The notes under the pieces are model-generated. The model did no database searches and was not told the origin of the DNA. It was given only the letters and a program-made list of their open reading frames with translations. Position numbers and translations under genes: made by a program. A stretch of 64,000 bases of DNA from Chryseobacterium sp. OSA05B (lineage in GTDB: Bacteria > Bacteroidota > Bacteroidia > Flavobacteriales > Weeksellaceae): NCBI RefSeq assembly GCF_019970065.1, contig NZ_JAHXYH010000008.1, positions 59,503-123,502 of the forward strand, given 5' to 3'. Position 1 is the first letter of the stretch, and every line of letters begins with the position of its first letter. Shown here piece after piece: positions 1 to 8,518 of this stretch.

Positions 1-432
1 AATTTCGTAATTTTTAATGTTTTATTAAAGTATTTTTAATGATACTTGTCAATATGAAATATGGGGGCTGTCGATTGGGAGGTATGTGTTTGAGTGTGGG
101 AGGGTTTCGGAGTTGGAGAGTTGGAGGGTTTTAGAGTAAATGAGTTGGGGGAACGTTGTCAGTTGCTGGTTGCTGGTTCTTAGAGTTGAGATACCCTGGG
201 TGCGGGGTGCGAGTTTCGGGTTTCTCAATGGACGAGTTTTTTTGGTTTGAGAGGTTGTTAGGTTCTGGTTGCTGGTTCGTAGTAATTAAGACAATAAGTT
301 CAGCTTCTGATATCTGATGTCTTATATCCTAGCTGTTGACTAAAATCGAAAAAATATAATTTCAACCTTCAGCACAATCCCTAATCCCTAATCCCTAATC
401 CCTAATCCCTACAACCTGCTACCTAATATCTG
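1..432. repeat. Gene-free stretch of low-complexity intergenic repeats
   Basis: No convincing gene is visible. The stretch is built of short near-repeated words: GAGTTGGAGAGTTGGAGGG-type phrases around 90-150, GTTGCTGGTTGCTGGTTC around 160-180 with a second GTTGCTGGTTC near 260, and five perfect tandem copies of AATCCCT at 376-410. Similar phrases, often on the opposite strand, recur at 1340-1410, 7570-7625, 40290-40360 and 51150-51230. This looks like non-coding repeat-type spacer DNA; no function can be read from it. Confidence 0.7.
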
Positions 433-1329
433 CTACCTAAAATTCACCATCCACTTCACCAGCTCATTCCCATCCACGATACTCCATGAATGAGGATGTC
501 TTGTTCCGTCAGCACGGATGCCCCGGTCTTTGGTTTGGATCAGTTCTGCCTGTATATTTCCTGCTTTAAGTAATGTCTGATGGGCTTTTTCCAGTATGTA
601 GGCGTTAAGTTCTTCGTAGGTTCGGTTTTTGTTTTCAAGCTGCCATTTCAGGGCAGGTTCACAGTAAAATCTTGTTTTAATATGCTTGAGATATTGGATA
701 TTGCCTTCATCAGGAGATGCAGACATTAAGTAAGGTGAAAACGTTTTATATTTTTCGCGATTGATATCTGGTTTCCCTATTTCTTTTTCCAGAAGTTCCG
801 TCAGGAACTTTCCTTCTTCTACAGCTTCGGGATCCGCATTTTTGGCTACATCTTTTTTGGCGTTATCATAGAGCTTTTCAAGATCGATTGGAGAATCTAC
901 GACCAGCAGGCCTTTGGGTTGTAGAGGATCCTGATTTTTAATGAGGAAAGCCGTCATCAAAAGGGCAACATTTCCACCACCGGAAAAACCTCCGATGTAT
1001 ATATTATCGGGCAAAATTTTGTTGCGTTTAAAGATCCTGTGTAAAGTTTTTGCGTACTCCTGCTTTTCAGATTCCGTTAAAAATAATTTCTGATTGTAGT
1101 CTAAAAGAATCGTAGTAACGCCTTTCTTTTCGATGTTTTTTAAAAATCCGGCTTCCGTTTTTGTATGTTGTATATTGCAGGGAAAGCAGGGAAATAGAAT
1201 AAGGACTGCTTTCTGATCCGGTGCAATAGTTAATTCATAATGACTCCCTTTTATCTGTCCTAAAACATTCTGAGTCGCAAAAACCATTATAACCGCAGAC
1301 AAAACAATCAGGAAAACACTTTTTCTCAT
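433..1329 (-). CDS. Secreted alpha/beta-hydrolase
   Basis: The 298-residue protein begins with a clear signal peptide (about residues 1-24, ending VLGQ), so it should be exported to the periplasm. The core has an alpha/beta-hydrolase nucleophile elbow, GGFSGGGN, with the probable catalytic Ser at residue 116. A His near residue 280 (RHPHSW) could complete the triad. The substrate cannot be told. It is followed by a repeat-rich stretch and preceded by another repeat-rich spacer, so it is probably a single-gene unit. Family membership is fairly secure; specific activity is unknown. Confidence 0.75.
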   Translation of the reverse strand: MRKSVFLIVLSAVIMVFATQNVLGQIKGSHYELTIAPDQKAVLILFPCFPCNIQHTKTEAGFLKNIEKKGVTTILLDYNQKLFLTESEKQEYAKTLHRIFKRNKILPDNIYIGGFSGGGNVALLMTAFLIKNQDPLQPKGLLVVDSPIDLEKLYDNAKKDVAKNADPEAVEEGKFLTELLEKEIGKPDINREKYKTFSPYLMSASPDEGNIQYLKHIKTRFYCEPALKWQLENKNRTYEELNAYILEKAHQTLLKAGNIQAELIQTKDRGIRADGTRHPHSWSIVDGNELVKWMVNFR

Positions 1330-1413
1330 ACCAACAAAAAATAAAATCCTAAACTATCCCACTCTAAAACGCTCCCACACTAAAACTCTCATACTCTCCA
1401 ACGCTAATACTCA

Positions 1414-2451
1414 TCAAACCTTCATCTTAATCTTATCCACATTGATAATCTTATACACCAACTCCTTGATCAGCTCAGCTTCTCCCATATTCACGGCTCC
1501 AAGGCCTTTTCCTTTCATATCGAATTCTCTTAAAATAGAAATAACTCTGGTGGCGTGTTTCAGGGGATACAGTCTTGCGCTTTCCGCATAATCTTTAATG
1601 AAATAGGGATTAACGCCCATTTGTGAAGCAATGACCTGTGGCGGCTGTCCGGCCATGGTTTGGTAAATGATCACATTGGAAAAATAGCTGTATAGATTGG
1701 CGAGCATCATCACAAACGGGTTGTTCTTTGGGTTTTTACCCATAAAATGAGCAATCCTGAAGGCTGCATCGGCATTTTTGGTTCCTAAAGCTTTCTGAAG
1801 TTCAAAAACATTGTATTCTTTACTGATCCCGATATGGTTTTCTACGATCGTTCCATCCAGCATTTCACCTTCTTTAAGAATGATCTTGAGTTTGTTCAGT
1901 TCGTTGGCAATTCTTGAAAGGTCGTTTCCGAGATATTCTGCCAGTAGATTGGAGATATTCGGGGCAGTTTTGATTTTCAGCATTGCACATTCGTCTGCGA
2001 TCCATTTGGGAAGATTGCTGTCTCTTACAGATTCACTTAGGAAAAGTGCTTTGGCTTTATCCAATGCTTTTGTCGCTTTTTTCCTGCTGTCAAGCTTCTT
2101 ATGCTTATGGGCAAAAACAAGGACTGTAGAAGGAACCGGATTTTCCACATAGGTTTCCAGAACGCGGTTTTCTTCCTCATTGAATTTCAGATCCTGAGCT
2201 TCCTTAACGATGATCACCTGCCTGTCGCCCATCATCGGAAACTGTCTGGCAAGGGAAAGGATCTCCTGATAAGAAGTATCTTTTCCATACACTACCGTCT
2301 GGTTAAAAGCTTTTTCATCTTCCTCCAGAAAGTCGTGTTCAAGCACTTTTACAGCAGCATCAATAAAGTAAGGTTCTTCTCCGTGGAAAAAATAAATAGG
2401 TAAAACTTCTTTATTTTTAATATTTTTGAGGATTAAATCTAATTCTTTCAT
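1414..2451 (-). CDS. holA: DNA polymerase III subunit delta
   Basis: The 345-residue protein matches the HolA family in length and layout. An N-terminal segment (IYFFHGEEPYFIDAA) is the degenerate P-loop-like start of the AAA+ fold. A middle helical lid and a C-terminal collar domain with the family-like segment LANELNKLKI follow. Delta opens the beta sliding clamp as part of the clamp loader. The gene is divergent from a solo PD-(D/E)XK protein with only 7 bp between the two start codons, so their promoters must overlap each other's coding DNA or leaders. Confidence 0.9.
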   Translation of the reverse strand: MKELDLILKNIKNKEVLPIYFFHGEEPYFIDAAVKVLEHDFLEEDEKAFNQTVVYGKDTSYQEILSLARQFPMMGDRQVIIVKEAQDLKFNEEENRVLETYVENPVPSTVLVFAHKHKKLDSRKKATKALDKAKALFLSESVRDSNLPKWIADECAMLKIKTAPNISNLLAEYLGNDLSRIANELNKLKIILKEGEMLDGTIVENHIGISKEYNVFELQKALGTKNADAAFRIAHFMGKNPKNNPFVMMLANLYSYFSNVIIYQTMAGQPPQVIASQMGVNPYFIKDYAESARLYPLKHATRVISILREFDMKGKGLGAVNMGEAELIKELVYKIINVDKIKMKV

Positions 2452-2458
2452 CTTATTA

Positions 2459-2890
2459 ATGGAACTTCCAAAACTGAATTTTCAGGAAACTTTTGATTTT
2501 AAATTCAAGAAAGACAAAGATAAGTTTTTTATTTATGACTTAGTCCGAAAAACTTACCTTCTGCTCACTCCTGAAGAATGGGTACGCCAGCACTGGATTC
2601 ACTATTATCTTACGGTAAAAGGCTATTCTGCATCTGCCCTGATCACAGAGAAAAAGATCCTATTGAACGGCCTTACCAAAAGAATAGACCTTCTGGTAAC
2701 GGAAAAAACCGAACCCGTAATCCTGATCGAATGCAAAGCCCCTCAGATCAAACTGACGGAGAAAACATTTGAACAGACAGCGAGATATAATTCCGTCATT
2801 GGAGCGAAAGAAATTATCCTTACAAACGGTCTTCATCATATCAATGCGTATTATGAAAATGAGCAATATCAATTCTATAAACCGGAATAA
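2459..2890 (+). CDS. Solo HsdR-N-like PD-(D/E)XK domain protein
   Basis: The ATG at 2459 gives 143 residues and avoids overlap with holA, so it is preferred over the upstream ATG at 2426. The protein resembles the N-terminal nuclease domain of type I restriction HsdR subunits: RIDLLV (Asp77) is followed by ILIECKAP (Glu91, Lys93), the PD-(D/E)XK catalytic pattern, and then Gln-rich QTARYN. No helicase, specificity or methylase gene is nearby, so it is not a restriction system here. Its pairing with holA suggests a nucleic-acid role, perhaps repair, but that is inference. Confidence 0.8.
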   Translation: MELPKLNFQETFDFKFKKDKDKFFIYDLVRKTYLLLTPEEWVRQHWIHYYLTVKGYSASALITEKKILLNGLTKRIDLLVTEKTEPVILIECKAPQIKLTEKTFEQTARYNSVIGAKEIILTNGLHHINAYYENEQYQFYKPE

Positions 2891-3247
2891 ACTGCTGTTT
2901 TTTTTTACCACAAAAGTTTTTGAACACTTTAGTTATTTTAAAGTACATACATTACGCAAAATAATTACACTTAAGTTTTTATGAAAATCTCTGATTTTCT
3001 GCTTATGTGATCTTATTTTTTTCAGGATGGTCATCTTTTGAAGCTAAAGTGATCTAAAGTGTTTAATGAATTAAAACTTTTGTGACTTTTGTGGTGAAAT
3101 AAAATTATAAAAGTTTAATTAACCACTTATATGAACCCTGCATTTCCAGCATAAGAATCTTTTGAAATTTAAGTATTCTTAAGGGTTTAAATATCAAAAC
3201 TTTTGCGACTTTTGTAATTAAGTAATCAAATAAGTTTAAAAACATCT
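2891..3247. repeat. Intergenic stretch with three related repeat units
   Basis: No gene is seen in these 357 bases. One unit at 2907-2932 reads, on the minus strand, CTAAAGTGTTCAAAAACTTT and on to TTGTGGT. An inverted relative lies at 3054-3095 (CTAAAGTGTTTAATGAA then AAAACTTTTGTGACTTTTG). A third, shorter copy is at 3195-3215 with AAAACTTTTGCGACTTTTG. The first two could fold back on each other over about 120 bases. This looks like a dispersed repeat family rather than a promoter, although the start of the HAD gene lies just downstream. Confidence 0.6.
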
Positions 3248-3862
3248 ATGAAAATTAAAAATATCATCTTCGATTTTGGCGGCGTTTTAATGGATTGGAA
3301 TCCAAGATATTTCTTTAAAGATTATTTCAATGACGATGAAAAAATGGAACATTTCCTGGAGAATATTGCTCAGTCTGAATGGAATGAGCAACAAGATAAA
3401 GGAAGAAGTCTGGCAGAAGGCACCAACATTCAGGTGAAAAAATTTCCGGAATGGGAAAAGGAGCTCAGAGCCTACTATGATAACTGGACGGTGATGCTGA
3501 AAAGCGATATTCCCGAGAATGTAGAGATTTTAAGACGTTTAAAAAATACGGATTATCAATTGTTCGGACTGACCAACTGGTCTGAGGAAACCTTCCCTTA
3601 CGCTTTGGAAAATTATGATTTTTTTCAAATTTTTAATGGAAAGATTGTGGTTTCAGGAACCGAAAAGCTGATCAAACCCGATCCTAAAATCTGGCATGTT
3701 TTACTGGAAAGATACAATATCCAGGCGGATGAGTCTGTTTTCATTGATGACAATCCAAAAAATATTGAGATGGCGAAAACTTTAGGTTTTCATACGATTC
3801 ATGTGCTGCCGGAGACCAATTTAGAAAGAGAACTTGATCACTTAGGGGTAAAACTTCATTAA
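3248..3862 (+). CDS. HAD-superfamily phosphatase (YihX-like)
   Basis: The 204-residue protein has the four HAD motifs in order: motif I FDFGGVLMDW near residue 9, motif II LTNWS near residue 117, motif III Lys in KPDPKIW near residue 145, and motif IV FIDDNPKN near residue 165. The DxGxV form of motif I and the alpha-helical cap between motifs I and II fit the YihX / haloacid dehalogenase IA subgroup, which dephosphorylates small sugar phosphates or nucleotides. It is cytosolic and stands alone, followed by a strong terminator at 3889-3916. The substrate cannot be read from sequence. Confidence 0.85.
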   Translation: MKIKNIIFDFGGVLMDWNPRYFFKDYFNDDEKMEHFLENIAQSEWNEQQDKGRSLAEGTNIQVKKFPEWEKELRAYYDNWTVMLKSDIPENVEILRRLKNTDYQLFGLTNWSEETFPYALENYDFFQIFNGKIVVSGTEKLIKPDPKIWHVLLERYNIQADESVFIDDNPKNIEMAKTLGFHTIHVLPETNLERELDHLGVKLH

Positions 3863-3888
3863 ATTTTACTTTTAATAATATTCTACAG

Positions 3889-3916
3889 ATCCTCAATTGT
3901 TAGTTGAGGATTTTTC
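3889..3916 (+). terminator. Rho-independent terminator after HAD gene
   Basis: The stem ATCCTCAA / TTGAGGAT has a 7-base loop and a following T-run. It lies 27 bases after the HAD stop codon. The same 8-base stem is used again at 6566-6611. Confidence 0.8.
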
Positions 3917-4090
3917 TTTGTGAAAAGATTCATTGTTAAATATTCCTACCATTTCCATTAATTGATTAAAAAAAGCAACCCCAACAACACCATAACTAAA
4001 TCATAATCAGTTATTTAAAAAATTAAAAACGCTTAAAATCCGGCTATTTTTCATTATTTTGGCCGCTACAAAATTTAAATAACTCACTTT

Positions 4091-4807
4091 ATGAAAAAAG
4101 AATTATGTAAAGCAGTCAGTCTTTGCTTGTTGTCTTTGGGCACATTTGTTTCGGCCCAGCATCATTTTAATTTAGGACTGGATGCAGGATATACATCCAG
4201 TATATTACATGCCGATCTTTCAAACCTTGTGGACTCCAAATATAAAAGCCGCCTGGGTTTTGGTGTCAATTTATCCGGAGAGTATTTAGTTTGGAAATCC
4301 TTTTTCGTTTCCCCGGGAATTGGTTTTCAACAGAAAAACTATGAGTTTCAACGCACAGGGAGCCGTACGGGCTGGTATACCCGGTACACCAATAACTTTC
4401 TTACCCTCCCTTTGACAGTAGGTGCATATATCTTCAACAATCCCTATGAAACTACGGGAGTATGGCTTAAAGTGGAAGGTGGAATGTATTCTGAGTATTG
4501 GCTTAGCATGAAAAGAAAAGGAAGATATCCTGTATTCGGGGAACTGCAGGAAAACGGAACTTACAATTATACGGAATTATCAGATACTTATGACTTCAAG
4601 AAAAATGAAAATCAGCTGAACCGCTGGAATTATGGTTTAACAGGAAAAACACAGCTGGGCTACTCGTTCAAAAAGATGAATGTATACGCATCATATTCTT
4701 ATCAGCATGGGCTTTCGGATATCAATAAAGATAATGAAGATAAAAAACAAAAAGCATCTGTAAGGTCTTATATGATCTCTGTAGGAGCGTCTTATAAATT
4801 TAAATAA
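4091..4807 (+). CDS. Outer-membrane beta-barrel protein (PorT/OmpX-like)
   Basis: The 238-residue protein has a signal peptide (residues 1-22, ending FVSAQ) and then alternating strands rich in Tyr, Phe and Gly, ending in YKFK, typical of an 8-stranded outer-membrane barrel of the DUF2490/PorT-like kind. Strands such as RLGFGVNLSGEYL and KMNVYASYSYQHG support this. Its stop is 15 bases before the S41 peptidase lipoprotein, so the two probably form one transcript. The role is unknown; a paired barrel and periplasmic peptidase suggests a shared envelope job (inference). Confidence 0.75.
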   Translation: MKKELCKAVSLCLLSLGTFVSAQHHFNLGLDAGYTSSILHADLSNLVDSKYKSRLGFGVNLSGEYLVWKSFFVSPGIGFQQKNYEFQRTGSRTGWYTRYTNNFLTLPLTVGAYIFNNPYETTGVWLKVEGGMYSEYWLSMKRKGRYPVFGELQENGTYNYTELSDTYDFKKNENQLNRWNYGLTGKTQLGYSFKKMNVYASYSYQHGLSDINKDNEDKKQKASVRSYMISVGASYKFK

Positions 4808-4822
4808 CTAAATAAATACAAT

Positions 4823-6484
4823 ATGAAAAAGAAATTAATCACCTTAGGTTTACTGTTATCTATGGCTTCAGGAACATTGAATTCATGTCTTGAAGAAAGC
4901 GAATCTATTACTGAGGCTACCCGGTATACCAGTAATGATGTAAAATCTTATGCAGATCTTTTCAAAGTCTTCTGGAAGGTTATGGATCAGCGTTATAATT
5001 ACTTTTATGAGCAAAAGAGAAACGATGATATGGACTGGAATACTATCTATAAAACCTATTATCCGAAGTTTGAAGCGCTGAAATCCTACAACCAAAATTC
5101 CGGAGCAAGCGATGCTGATTATCAGGCAGATGCTGAAAAAGCAAGACAATATTTTACAGAAATTGTAGATCCTATCATTGACCGTCATTTTAATGTGAAA
5201 ATAAAAATGCCTTATTCCAATTCAGGAATTAATATTACGTATACCTTTTATGGGGGTATGAAAACCAAAGGACCCAATACTTATCCTTTTGACAACAAAT
5301 ACGCTTACATGAAAGAGAGGTTGGAAGATGGAGCCTTATTATCTAATAATTTTTTACTGGCAGGAAGTTTAAAAGCAAATCCCGGAGTCTATTACTTCAG
5401 TTTTAAGAATTTTACGCTGTCTTCCTCCCAAAAGATTAATCTTTCTGACAAATACCTCAGCCCTGACCCCGGTAACAATCTGGTACTAACCCCTGCAATG
5501 ATTGAAAACAGCTCTGAACTCAATGCTATCACCAATATTACTGTACGAAATCAGGTTAAAAATTTCACGCTCAACATCTTAAATCAATGGAATACTTTTC
5601 CAAATTCCAATGATATCAAAGCATTTAATGAGCAGATCAAGACTTTTAAAACTACTGAAATCTTATCAGACCCATTTTTAACCCTGACCCAGCAAGCGCT
5701 AACGCAATCAAATAATCTGGTAAAGTATTCTGCAGCTGCAACCTATTCATCGGTTTCGACTAATGAAACCCTGCCCTATATCCAATGGTTTATTCAGAAG
5801 ATGGATGAACATGTAAAATATGGATATAATTTAAACCAGTTTCAAACGGCAGCAACCGCAATTTTAGCGAAAGCTCCATTTTACAAAAAGTTTTTAAATC
5901 CTTTACGTAGGGGAAATATCAAAAAAATCATCATTGATTTAAGAAGCAATGGTGGTGGGGCAGTTATTGATGCCCGCTTTTTCTCAGATCGCTTCATCAC
6001 TAAAAATGCGATCGCCTATTACCAGAGAACCAAAGAAGGAAACGGGCAATTCAATTATACACCATGGGTGCCTGTACAGACTACTCCTCATTTATTTGGT
6101 ATTCCAAAAAATATTCCTACTGTCATTTTAACAGATAAAGCAAGTGCCAGTATGTCTGAAATAACAACATTGATGCTGAAGAGCCAGGGGAATCATATAA
6201 TTTCAATGGGTGATTACAGCGCTGGTGCAACTGCAGGACTTGGAGGCTCTGATGATTTTAACGGGGGAAGCAGAGATCTTGTTGCCGGTGGTATTCTTGA
6301 ATTCTATATACCATTAATGGCTGCAAAAGATGCTAGCGGAGCAGTTATAGAAGGAATTGGAGTGAAACCTGACATCTATGTAACACCTCCTACCGATGCA
6401 GAATTACAGCAGATGAAAAACAGTCCGGCAACATTCATAGACCGTGTCATAGAAGAAGCGCTTAAGTATCTTTCGACCCAATAG
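4823..6484 (+). CDS. S41-family peptidase lipoprotein
   Basis: The 553-residue protein starts with a lipoprotein signal ending LNSC (Cys at residue 22), so it is anchored in the envelope. The C-terminal half carries the S41 core: IIIDLRSNGGGAV, then VILTDKASASMSE with the probable catalytic Ser. The tail-specific protease Lys motif (GKG) is replaced by MGDYSAGATAG, which fits the S41 subgroup that does not use a Ser-Lys dyad. No PDZ domain is obvious; the N-terminal 300 residues are of unknown fold. It is co-transcribed with the upstream barrel gene and followed by a terminator. Confidence 0.8.
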   Translation: MKKKLITLGLLLSMASGTLNSCLEESESITEATRYTSNDVKSYADLFKVFWKVMDQRYNYFYEQKRNDDMDWNTIYKTYYPKFEALKSYNQNSGASDADYQADAEKARQYFTEIVDPIIDRHFNVKIKMPYSNSGINITYTFYGGMKTKGPNTYPFDNKYAYMKERLEDGALLSNNFLLAGSLKANPGVYYFSFKNFTLSSSQKINLSDKYLSPDPGNNLVLTPAMIENSSELNAITNITVRNQVKNFTLNILNQWNTFPNSNDIKAFNEQIKTFKTTEILSDPFLTLTQQALTQSNNLVKYSAAATYSSVSTNETLPYIQWFIQKMDEHVKYGYNLNQFQTAATAILAKAPFYKKFLNPLRRGNIKKIIIDLRSNGGGAVIDARFFSDRFITKNAIAYYQRTKEGNGQFNYTPWVPVQTTPHLFGIPKNIPTVILTDKASASMSEITTLMLKSQGNHIISMGDYSAGATAGLGGSDDFNGGSRDLVAGGILEFYIPLMAAKDASGAVIEGIGVKPDIYVTPPTDAELQQMKNSPATFIDRVIEEALKYLSTQ

Positions 6485-6565
6485 AAATCTTTTTTTCGTT
6501 TTAAACATTCAGCTTTTGCTAAGTTTAAAATAAAAATCAAGGTATTTTCTTATGTATACAACTGA

Positions 6566-6611
6566 TCCTCAATCTAAGTTATTTTCAGTAATTTAGTTGA
6601 GGATTTTTTAT
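6566..6611 (+). terminator. Rho-independent terminator after S41 peptidase
   Basis: The stem ATCCTCAA / TTGAGGAT has an inner CTAA/TTAG extension and ends in TTTTTTA. It closes the barrel-peptidase transcript. The outer stem is identical to that of the terminator at 3889. Confidence 0.75.
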
Positions 6612-6649
6612 GTCCGCACACATTCAAAATATTAATTAAAATTTGCAAT

Positions 6650-7393
6650 ATGATACGTAACCTTCTATTAACAGCTTGTATAATGAGTACAGGAACTATT
6701 TTCGGTCAAAAACTAAAAACGGTTTCCTATCAGGACGGTTCACAGAAACTGAATGGTCTGGTCACTTCCAACGCAGGAAAAAAACTCCCGGGAGTTCTCA
6801 TCCTTCCCGCATGGAAAGGCATTGATGATGAAGCTAAAACTGCCGCTGCCGAACTTGAGAAACAAGGGTATATTGCTTTTATTGCAGATATTTACGGGGA
6901 AGGAAATATTCCGGCAGATAATGCTTCAGCAGGGAAATCTTCAGGATATTACAAACAGAATTATGACGCTTATCAAAAACGTATTTCTTTGGCTTTGGAA
7001 CAATTGAAAAAAAACGGAGCTATTTCTGATAAAATTGCCGTGATCGGCTACTGTTTCGGTGGAACGGGTGCTTTGGAATCTGCCAGAGGAAGTCTTCCGG
7101 TTGCCGGCGTTGTGTCTATTCATGGAAGTATCGGAAAAGATCAGACCCGAAAAAACGGACCTATTGCTGCAAAGATCTTAGTTGAAAACCCTGCGGATGA
7201 TAAAGGCGTAACTCCGGAAGATTACAATAATTTAATCAAAGAAATGAATGAAGGTAATGCCGACTGGCAAATTATCACTTATGCGCATTCAAAACATACC
7301 TTCACCGATCCGAAGTCACCGGATTATAATGAGATGATGGCCAAAAGAGCGTGGAATCATACGGTGATGTTTTTAAAAGAAGTTTTGAAATGA
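6650..7393 (+). CDS. Secreted dienelactone hydrolase family protein
   Basis: The 247-residue protein has a signal peptide (residues 1-19, ending IFGQ) and a dienelactone-hydrolase core. The nucleophile motif is GYCFGGTG, giving the Cys nucleophile typical of this family, with a His near the C-terminus (YAHSKHTFTDP). The family hydrolyses dienelactones and varied esters; most bacterial members have unknown substrates. It is probably monocistronic. The downstream spacer carries a long inverted repeat at 7450-7528 that may serve as its terminator. Confidence 0.85.
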   Translation: MIRNLLLTACIMSTGTIFGQKLKTVSYQDGSQKLNGLVTSNAGKKLPGVLILPAWKGIDDEAKTAAAELEKQGYIAFIADIYGEGNIPADNASAGKSSGYYKQNYDAYQKRISLALEQLKKNGAISDKIAVIGYCFGGTGALESARGSLPVAGVVSIHGSIGKDQTRKNGPIAAKILVENPADDKGVTPEDYNNLIKEMNEGNADWQIITYAHSKHTFTDPKSPDYNEMMAKRAWNHTVMFLKEVLK

Positions 7394-7449
7394 TTGGATG
7401 ATGTGATAATTAAGAATCTTTACAAATATTTGGCCTAATATAACAAAAG

Positions 7450-7528
7450 ATGCTTCGACTCCGATCAGCATGACAGTGAGAAAATACAGTTAGTATTAGC
7501 TTTGTCATGCTAAGCGGAGTCGAAGCAT
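7450..7528. repeat. REP-like inverted repeat with CAGCATGACA arms
   Basis: Left arm 7450-7475 (ATGCTTCGACTCCG then ATCAGCATGACA) and right arm 7503-7528 are reverse complements over 26 bases with 2 mismatches, separated by 27 bases. A degenerate relative with the same CAGCATGAC core is at 30594-30700. It lies between convergent genes and may act as a bidirectional terminator. Confidence 0.8.
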
Positions 7529-7624
7529 TTATATTTTGATCTTAAATCAGTTAAAAGTTTCTTTATATTTCAGGTTTTTTACGCTAAAACACTCAAACCC
7601 TCCAATTCTAAAACTCTACAACAC

Positions 7625-7990
7625 TCAAACACCCTCCTCTCTATTCACCAGTTCCATAGAAAACGCAGGAAGACAGATGGCAATATAATCGCATGGTTCT
7701 GAAAACGGATTGCTGTAACATACTCTTGAGCCTTTCTCGATGAGAATACTTTGTCCCTTTTCCAGAACTACAATTTCACCATCTATTTCAAACTGTTTTT
7801 TCCCTGAAATAATCAGAGTGAATTCATCAAAATCCGGAGTCTGATGCGGCTCACTCCAATCCGGTGGTGCCACCATATGAGCAATGGAAACGTTTGAATT
7901 TCCTGTGGAATTTCCCCAATGTTCTTGTATTAATTTCCCATCCGTCGTGGGAACTACAAACGGTGATTTCTGTATTTTGTATTTTTTCAT
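7625..7990 (-). CDS. Cupin-domain protein
   Basis: The 121-residue protein is a single small beta-barrel cupin: the first motif is around HQTPDFDEFTLIISG (residues 54-68) and the second around YSNPFSEPCDYIAIC. One His (HQTPD) and Glu (DEFT) could bind a metal, but the second-motif His is missing, so metal binding is doubtful. The start ATG overlaps the stop of the upstream acetyltransferase by 4 bases (ATGA), showing translational coupling. The function is unknown. Confidence 0.75.
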   Translation of the reverse strand: MKKYKIQKSPFVVPTTDGKLIQEHWGNSTGNSNVSIAHMVAPPDWSEPHQTPDFDEFTLIISGKKQFEIDGEIVVLEKGQSILIEKGSRVCYSNPFSEPCDYIAICLPAFSMELVNREEGV

Positions 7991-8514
7991 GTGTGATCTT
8001 CTTTTTTTATTTCATACACAAAATTAGTTCTTGTAGGCTCTGCAAAATAAGCCACTTCCTCTTCACCGATCTTCTGCCCGCCAATTCTTTCCAAAGCAGT
8101 CTGAGAACGGATGTTCTCTTTACCGATATGAAAATGTACTTTATCTACAAACTGGAAGATATAATCTAGCATCATCTTTTTCACTTTGGGATTGATTCCC
8201 CTTCCCCAGGATTTTGTTCCGTAGAACGTATAGCCAATGAAAATACGGTTCTCAGCTTCATCATAATTATAAAAACGCGTGCTGCCGAGAACATCACCTG
8301 AGGATTTCTCAATGATTTTAAAAGCTCCTTCGCTTTCCATAGCTCCTTTAAAAAAGCTCTCAAAAACTTCTCTTTGATAGCGGTTTTTATTAGGGTGCTG
8401 CTCCCAAACCCGTGGATCTGAAGCCACTTCATATACAGACTCAAAATCCCCTTGCTGTAAGGGGATTAATTGGTATTCCTGACTGTCTAAAACAGATTGT
8501 ATTGAAAATTTCAT
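7987..8514 (-). CDS. GNAT-family N-acetyltransferase (RimJ-like)
   Basis: The ATG at 8514 gives 175 residues (MKFSIQSVLDSQ) and begins 4 bases after the DUF2911 stop, which is more natural than the longer open frame. Segments LGSTRFYNYD, RIFIGYTFYGTKSWGRGIN and NIRSQTALERIGGQKIGE match the ribosomal-protein-acetyltransferase-like GNAT branch, including the acetyl-CoA loop (here KSWGRGIN rather than the classic Q/RxxGxG/A). The substrate is unknown. The order DUF2911, GNAT, cupin is one tight operon. Confidence 0.85.
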   Translation of the reverse strand: MKFSIQSVLDSQEYQLIPLQQGDFESVYEVASDPRVWEQHPNKNRYQREVFESFFKGAMESEGAFKIIEKSSGDVLGSTRFYNYDEAENRIFIGYTFYGTKSWGRGINPKVKKMMLDYIFQFVDKVHFHIGKENIRSQTALERIGGQKIGEEEVAYFAEPTRTNFVYEIKKEDHT

Positions 8515-8518
8515 TTGC

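Noticed and set aside
376..410. Telomere-like or CRISPR-like repeat
   Set aside because: The five AATCCCT copies are a simple 7-base tandem with no spacers, so not CRISPR; bacterial circular chromosomes do not use such telomeres, and this is one of several low-complexity spacer words.
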